The translations under genes were made by a program, and so were the position numbers. Source: Photorhabdus cinerea (GTDB taxonomy: Bacteria > Pseudomonadota > Gammaproteobacteria > Enterobacterales > Enterobacteriaceae). From it: a stretch of DNA of 64,000 nucleotides. Location of the stretch: NCBI RefSeq assembly GCF_011189575.1, contig NZ_PUJW01000001.1:186001-250000 (forward strand), written 5' to 3'. The notes below the pieces were generated by a model, which saw only the letters and a list, made by a program, of their open reading frames with translations, ran no database searches and had not been told where the DNA came from. This document shows positions 59,569 through 64,000 of this stretch, in pieces (positions within the stretch are counted from its first letter, which is position 1; each line of letters starts with the position of its first letter).

Positions 59569-59962
59569 TAACCCTATCTCATTAAAACAGGCGGTATATC
59601 GTGCGAGTTTGGCAACGTCTTTATTTACATTCATTCTCGAAAAATCTAAGGGCGAGTGCTCAATAGACTTAAATAACTTGATTGCACTGGCGCGTGATAT
59701 TAATCAGGAAGTTCAGCATGCGCTTTTGAAACATTCACCGAAGCCATTAATGTTGAAATTGCTGAGCTACTCCATGCATAAGCAATCTATTCCATTAGAT
59801 CAGGCAATGTACCGTGCGGGGTTGGGGATCTCTTTATTTAACATCATTCTCGACCAAACCAGCAATAATTGTTCAACCGAATTACATGATTTAATTTCAC
59901 TGGCCTGTGATATCAATCAGGAAGTTTATCACGCGCTTCAAGCGGCTGTTTATGAGGAATAA
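59561..59962 (+). CDS. Protein with internal 50-residue tandem repeat
   Basis: 133 residues made of two homologous units, residues 6-55 and 77-126 (29 of 50 identical by eye), sharing the pattern QAxYRAxLxxSLFxxIL and LAxDINQEVxHAL. All helical by composition, no membrane segment. AGGAGG stands before the ATG. Located between leader ORF and primase; function unknown. Confidence 0.72.
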   Translation: MRDNPISLKQAVYRASLATSLFTFILEKSKGECSIDLNNLIALARDINQEVQHALLKHSPKPLMLKLLSYSMHKQSIPLDQAMYRAGLGISLFNIILDQTSNNCSTELHDLISLACDINQEVYHALQAAVYEE

Positions 59963-59965
59963 ATC

Positions 59966-62389
59966 ATGAAAAAAACCTCTTCACATGGATATAACAGCCG
60001 CAAAAACAACGAAGTAATCCGCCCGATAGATTTTATCCATACGGTGAAGAAATCAGCCATAAATCACTGGCAAAACCTTTTGCCAGCCTGTGGCGTTGGT
60101 GTTCCCGCGAAGGGTAAGCATGGTGCTTGCCCGATATGCGGCGGTACTGATCGTTTTCATTTTATGGATGATAACAATAACGGTGACTGGCATTGTCGCC
60201 AGTGTGACCAGCCGAATCACGGTGATGGGTTGGATTTAGTGGCAAGAGCTAAAGGGATCACTGTTTTTGCAGCGGCTAAGTTGGTTTCGGGCGCATTGGC
60301 ACTGCCCTTACCGGAACCTAAGCCCGCCAAAGAAAAGCCTCGAACAGTGAAACTTATTGCGGAACGTATCGCGGCATTGGTGGCAACCTCTGTCACGGGG
60401 AAATCTCAATATCTGGCGAAAAAGGGGCTGCAATGCCCCAATCAACGGCTATTGAAAGATGGCTCGCTATTGCTGGTGACTCAGACGCTTGACGGCATAA
60501 TCACGGGCGCTCAGACCATCAAGCCGAACGGGGAAAAGCGCCTTGTTTCCGGTACGCAGAAGAAAGGCAGCTTTATCCCCTTATCCAAAATTACCGGAAC
60601 GCCGGACATTTTCATCATCACCGAAGGTTACGCCACTGCTTTAACGGTCAGGCAATTACATAAAGGTGTCGTGCTGGCGGCGATTGATGAAAGCAATTTA
60701 TCTATAGTTGCCGAGCTAGTCAGAACTCAGTGGCCAGATGCGAAAATCATTATTGCTGCTGATAATGACTGGCACGAGCCGGACGAACGGGACAAAAACG
60801 GCAGGCTGAAAAAGAACGTTGGCAAGATTGCGGCAGAGAAGGCCGCTATAGCGATTAGTGGCTGGGTAACACTACCGTCAACGGCATTGAAAGTCGATTG
60901 GGACGATTATCGCCAGCATCACGGCATTGAGGCAGCAAAGCAGGCATTTAATAACGGGTTATATCAGGTTGGGGAGAAAAGACTAATGGAAGCAGAAGCG
61001 GTGATCCACGAATCGAAGCCAAAAAAAGCCAACAACAATCTGGCACAAATGGCAGCCAGTCAGCGCGGGGCGTTGGTGGTCGAGCGCTATGGCGAGGTCG
61101 CGGTCAATCCAGAAAGTGATATGGTTTACCATTTTAACGGAACGACATGGCAGACCGTATCAGATAATGAGTTGCGTCGCGCAATGGTGGCAATCTTTGA
61201 CCAGCACGAAACCCCTTACAGCCCGAACGGGATCAACAACGCTATCTGTGCCATGAAATTACAAGTGCCGGTTATCGGCGAACAGCGGCAGGATTTAATC
61301 GGATTTCGTAATGGTGTATATGAATTATCGACACAACAATTTACCCCACATCAGCCGGAACATTGGCTAATGAACCATAACGGCATTACATTCACCCCGC
61401 CTGCTATCGGTGAAAATTTGCCGGATCATGCTCCTGATTTTTACCGTTGGCTATCCCATGCGGCGGGAAGCAATGAACACAAAATGAATCGCATCAAAGC
61501 CGCCCTGTTTATGATCCTGGCAAACCGCTATGACTGGCAGCTATTTATTGAAGTGACGGGCGAAGGTGGTAGCGGTAAAAGTATCTTTACCTATATAGCA
61601 ACACTATTGGCAGGAGAGCATAATACAGCCAGTGGCAATATGAGAGCATTGGATGAAGCCAGAGGCCGCTATCAATTTGTCGGGAAAAGCCTGATTACGC
61701 TACCCGATCAAGTTAAATATGTGGGTGAAGGGGCAGGCATTAAGGCGATTACAGGCGGCGACCTAATTGAAGTTGACGGAAAATATGAGAAGCAATTTTC
61801 TACAGTCATTAAAGCGGTAGTATTAGCCACCAATAACGAGCCGATGAGCTTTACGGAACGTAACGGCGGGATTGCACGGCGTAGGGTGATATTCCCGTTT
61901 AATATTCCGGTCAAAGAATCCGAGAAAGACCCACAATTGCCGGAGAAAATCAGCCGGGAACTGCCTGTGATTATTCGGCATTTGTTAAGCGAATTTGCCG
62001 ACCAGAATAAGGCTAAAAAGCTGCTACAGGCGCAACGCGATTCTAATGAAGCGTTAACGGTGAAAAGCAATTCCGATCCGCTGTATCGCTTTTGCGGTTA
62101 TCTGGTGTCTGTCAATGAAGCTACTGGGATGAAGATGGGCAATAAGAATATCAGCCCACGCGCACCGAGGCTGTATCTGTATCATGCTTATTTGTCTTTT
62201 ATGGAAGCGCACGGCTTTGAACGTCCGTTGACGCTAACCAAGTTTGGCGAATCCATTCCCAAAATTATGCTGGAGTACCGCAAGGAGTATCGAAAAGTGC
62301 GAACCAATAAAGGTTACTCTTATAACGTTGAATTATCCGAAGAAGCAGAAGAGTGGCTACCGTCTGTGCCTGAGTTACGAAACAATTAA
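59966..62389 (+). CDS. P4-type primase-helicase
   Basis: 807 residues. An N-terminal zinc-ribbon with C55, C58, C77 and C80 (GACPICGGTDRFHFMDD, then HCRQC) begins the primase/Toprim part (about 100-330, with TEGYATALTV and IIAADND). A D5-like middle and an SF3-type helicase with Walker A GEGGSGKS (near 531-538) complete it. It starts replication of the satellite. Full length, no frameshift. Confidence 0.93.
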   Translation: MKKTSSHGYNSRKNNEVIRPIDFIHTVKKSAINHWQNLLPACGVGVPAKGKHGACPICGGTDRFHFMDDNNNGDWHCRQCDQPNHGDGLDLVARAKGITVFAAAKLVSGALALPLPEPKPAKEKPRTVKLIAERIAALVATSVTGKSQYLAKKGLQCPNQRLLKDGSLLLVTQTLDGIITGAQTIKPNGEKRLVSGTQKKGSFIPLSKITGTPDIFIITEGYATALTVRQLHKGVVLAAIDESNLSIVAELVRTQWPDAKIIIAADNDWHEPDERDKNGRLKKNVGKIAAEKAAIAISGWVTLPSTALKVDWDDYRQHHGIEAAKQAFNNGLYQVGEKRLMEAEAVIHESKPKKANNNLAQMAASQRGALVVERYGEVAVNPESDMVYHFNGTTWQTVSDNELRRAMVAIFDQHETPYSPNGINNAICAMKLQVPVIGEQRQDLIGFRNGVYELSTQQFTPHQPEHWLMNHNGITFTPPAIGENLPDHAPDFYRWLSHAAGSNEHKMNRIKAALFMILANRYDWQLFIEVTGEGGSGKSIFTYIATLLAGEHNTASGNMRALDEARGRYQFVGKSLITLPDQVKYVGEGAGIKAITGGDLIEVDGKYEKQFSTVIKAVVLATNNEPMSFTERNGGIARRRVIFPFNIPVKESEKDPQLPEKISRELPVIIRHLLSEFADQNKAKKLLQAQRDSNEALTVKSNSDPLYRFCGYLVSVNEATGMKMGNKNISPRAPRLYLYHAYLSFMEAHGFERPLTLTKFGESIPKIMLEYRKEYRKVRTNKGYSYNVELSEEAEEWLPSVPELRNN

Positions 62390-62696
62390 GCCTGCTGTAT
62401 AAAATTTTTAGGTTTAGGTCTGCATTCCATGCACTATTTTAAATATCTATCTGTATTTAAAGGGAAATAATAGGTGTATAGTTATTTTTTAGCTATACAC
62501 TACTATACATTCTCTTCATTAATGTAAAAAAATGAGTGAACAGATGATACAGTTAATGAATATCATATTAATTACCGTAAACCCAGATGTAGCAAGGCTT
62601 TCAGAGTATTATGCAGAGGGTGCATAACTGAGAGCGTGAAAAAGATTTTTAGGGGGGCTTTTATAGGAAATAAAAGCTCCTATCTGAACAGCACAG
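62390..62696. other. Intergenic region after primase
   Basis: About 300 bp of AT-rich sequence between convergent genes. It holds an inverted repeat at 62,654-62,680 and short repeats of CTATACA near 62,485. No gene or further structure is seen. Confidence 0.5.
62654..62680 (-). terminator. Hairpin after cargo gene (weak)
   Basis: GCTTTTAT / ATAAAAGC stem extended by G-rich/C-rich flanks with one mismatch, 16 bp past the stop of the minus-strand gene. T run poor. Confidence 0.35.
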
Positions 62697-63176
62697 TCAT
62701 AAGAGTTCATACAATGTATCTTCTTGAGTAAATGAACTCCACCCGCCGTCACCATAATCACTTGATAACCAGCCAGTTTCTTTAATATCTCTTAATAAAT
62801 TCAGCTTTATTTCTTCCATTGCATGATATTCAGGAAACGTAATTTCTTCAAAATTAATAAGATTTTCCAATTTATTCCTTTCTTGTTCTGCTATTTTTTT
62901 ATCATTGTAGAGGTTGATAGAATCACGATATGTTTGACCAAATCCTTCTGCATATCTGGATACAACATAACCAGTTGAATCTAAGCTGTAACTACTCTGG
63001 ATAGCTTGAATTTCGAGAGTTTCGCGCAAAACTCCGTCTTCTTGATTCATTTGGCTGGAATACTCTTTTTTTGCTTGCTCTGCCAGTTGTTCAGTTTCAA
63101 AGATGCCAATAATGAAACTTGGCCCTTGATATGGGGATATTTTTAAAATCAAAAAGTAATATTCAATACTATTCAT
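62697..63176 (-). CDS. Hypothetical satellite cargo protein (159 aa)
   Basis: 159 residues, acidic, opposite to the primase and capsid genes. Features: SIEYYFLILKISPYQGPSFIIGIFETEQLAEQAKKEY, a Ser/Tyr stretch, and a C-terminal GWLSSDYGDGGWSSFTQEDTLYELL. No known family can be given. Divergent, AT-rich genes between replication and head modules are typical cargo sites in PICIs, where anti-phage genes often sit. Confidence 0.62.
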   Translation of the reverse strand: MNSIEYYFLILKISPYQGPSFIIGIFETEQLAEQAKKEYSSQMNQEDGVLRETLEIQAIQSSYSLDSTGYVVSRYAEGFGQTYRDSINLYNDKKIAEQERNKLENLINFEEITFPEYHAMEEIKLNLLRDIKETGWLSSDYGDGGWSSFTQEDTLYELL

Positions 63177-63497
63177 TCCAGATTTCCTTTAATACTTTCT
63201 AATTATATAGATTAAAATAACCAATAATAATAAATGTTTCTTGGTTTTAATAAAATTAAATATTAAAAAGAAATATAATATCGTTATTTTCTTTTTTCGC
63301 AATATGATATATTGAAAAAATAAGGTTGGTCTCGTTTATAAAATATATTTTTGTATTGAATTCCCTGAATATATAATTTCCTTTTATTCCCATGTTATTG
63401 TGTGATTACTCATCACAAATCGATGACTTTCTATTATTTCTCATGGTGTTAAAAATTACAGCTAATCTAACTCGATTATATTTTATATAGAGACACT
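63177..63497. other. AT-rich intergenic region before capsid gene
   Basis: Divergent promoter region of the cargo gene and the capsid gene, very rich in A and T. No gene of useful length is seen. Confidence 0.5.
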
Positions 63498-64000
63498 ATG
63501 AAAAAGTTACTTGAATTACGCCAGCAAAAATCTACCCTAACAAATCAAATGCGTTCCCTTCTCACCAAAGCCGAAGATGAAAAACGCTCACTAACCAATG
63601 ATGAAGTCAAACAGTTCGACGAACTGCGCAGCCAGTCCGATACCCTGAACGCGGAAATTGCCCGTTATGAAGCACTGTCTGATGAAGAACGTAATCAGGC
63701 AGGTAAACCCCAGCCGATCAGCAAGAACCTCAGCAATGACGAATTGCGTCACTATATTCTGGCCGGAGAAACCCGCACTTTGTCTACGGGCGTTCCGTCA
63801 GAGGGCGGCTATACCGTTATCCCTGAACTGAATAAGCAGATCATGCAGCAATTGGCTGATGAATCTGTCATGCGCCAAATCTGTACGATTAAAACCACAC
63901 GCAGCAACGAGTATAAGCAGCTTGTTTCGGTTGGTGGCGCAGCAGTGACACACGGCGAAGAAGGCAAGGCACGTGGCGAGACAACCACACCGAAGATGGA
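63498..64000 (+). CDS. HK97-type major capsid protein, 3' end missing
   Basis: 167 codons visible, then the window ends. The N-terminus is a helical delta domain (KLLELRQQKSTLTNQMRSLLTKAEDEKRSLTNDEVKQFDELRSQSDTL), followed by a maturation region and the HK97 fold start (RTLSTGVPSEGGYTVIPELNKQIMQQLADESVMRQICTIKTTRSNEYKQLV). It differs from the Mu-type capsid at 38-39 kb. In a satellite it would build the element's own small head. Confidence 0.92.
   Translation, partial: MKKLLELRQQKSTLTNQMRSLLTKAEDEKRSLTNDEVKQFDELRSQSDTLNAEIARYEALSDEERNQAGKPQPISKNLSNDELRHYILAGETRTLSTGVPSEGGYTVIPELNKQIMQQLADESVMRQICTIKTTRSNEYKQLVSVGGAAVTHGEEGKARGETTTPKM

Larger units (their letters stand above)
22613..64000 (+). 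mobile_element. Integrative element (candidate phage satellite) at argU, open at window end
   Basis: From the tRNA 3' end onward: split P4-type integrase, AlpA-like regulator, RHH repressor, leader hairpin and small ORF, a repeat protein, P4-type primase-helicase, a cargo gene and an HK97-type capsid gene running off the window. Integrase-alpA-primase followed directly by a capsid gene matches capsid-forming PICIs better than classic P4, which has no capsid gene. A Mu-like prophage (23,534-57,820) is nested in the integrase gene. The left attachment core should lie in the argU 3' end (about 22,660-22,689); the right attachment site is outside the window, so element length and completeness are unknown. 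Confidence 0.7.

Noticed and set aside
1..64000. CRISPR arrays, rRNA genes, insertion sequences and large toxin or NRPS/PKS genes
   Set aside because: None were seen; the only transposase is the MuA-like one and the only repeats are the short sites listed.

Overview
The window looks like an enterobacterial chromosome of the Photorhabdus/Xenorhabdus group, most likely Photorhabdus. The backbone keeps E. coli-like gene neighbourhoods (copA-cueR-ybbJ-qmcA-cnoX-ybbO-tesA/ybbA-ybbP, and purEK-lpxH-ppiB-cysS-ybcJ-folD-argU). Between them lies a hemopexin-repeat gene of the photopexin type, known from Photorhabdus. Species assignment is inference from gene content only.

Layout. (1) 1-438: 3' part of a YhaV-like toxin gene. 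(2) 0.5-10.7 kb: copper export ATPase and its CueR regulator with a clear operator, then membrane quality-control, chaperedoxin and thioesterase genes and the YbbAP ABC transporter. (3) 10.8-14.1 kb: an apparent operon of a Tsx/OmpK-like outer-membrane channel, an MFS carrier and a RutA-like flavin monooxygenase. (4) 14.1-16.6 kb: AT-rich, with one hemopexin/LecB-like lectin fusion gene. (5) 16.6-22.7 kb: purine, lipid A, tRNA-synthetase and folate housekeeping genes, ending in tRNA-Arg(TCT).

(6) 22.7 kb to the window end: an integrative element sits at the 3' end of argU: P4-type integrase, AlpA regulator, ribbon-helix-helix repressor, leader RNA hairpin, P4-type primase-helicase, a cargo gene, and an HK97-type major capsid gene cut by the window end. 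This order fits a phage satellite, possibly a capsid-forming PICI, although a defective prophage is not excluded.

(7) 23,534-57,820: a complete-looking 34.3 kb Mu-like transposable prophage, read right to left, has inserted into the satellite's integrase gene. AAGA(T) is found at both junctions, and removing the phage plus one copy rejoins the integrase into one frame of about 404 codons. The phage carries repressor, Ner-like protein, MuA transposase, MuB ATPase, an early accessory block, GemA, two Mor/C-type activators, a lysis cassette (holin, SAR endolysin, Rz/Rz1), head genes, contractile tail and baseplate genes, and a tail-fibre module.

Three regulatory systems can be read in the phage DNA. 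Two inverted gix sites with a Gin-type invertase swap tail-fibre C-termini exactly in frame. A 17-base motif is repeated before the C-like activator, the lysis genes, the protease/head genes and the baseplate genes, the same places where Mu has its activator-dependent promoters. An A8 slip site fuses two tail-assembly genes by -1 frameshifting. Six candidate transposase sites (three per end) define the termini.
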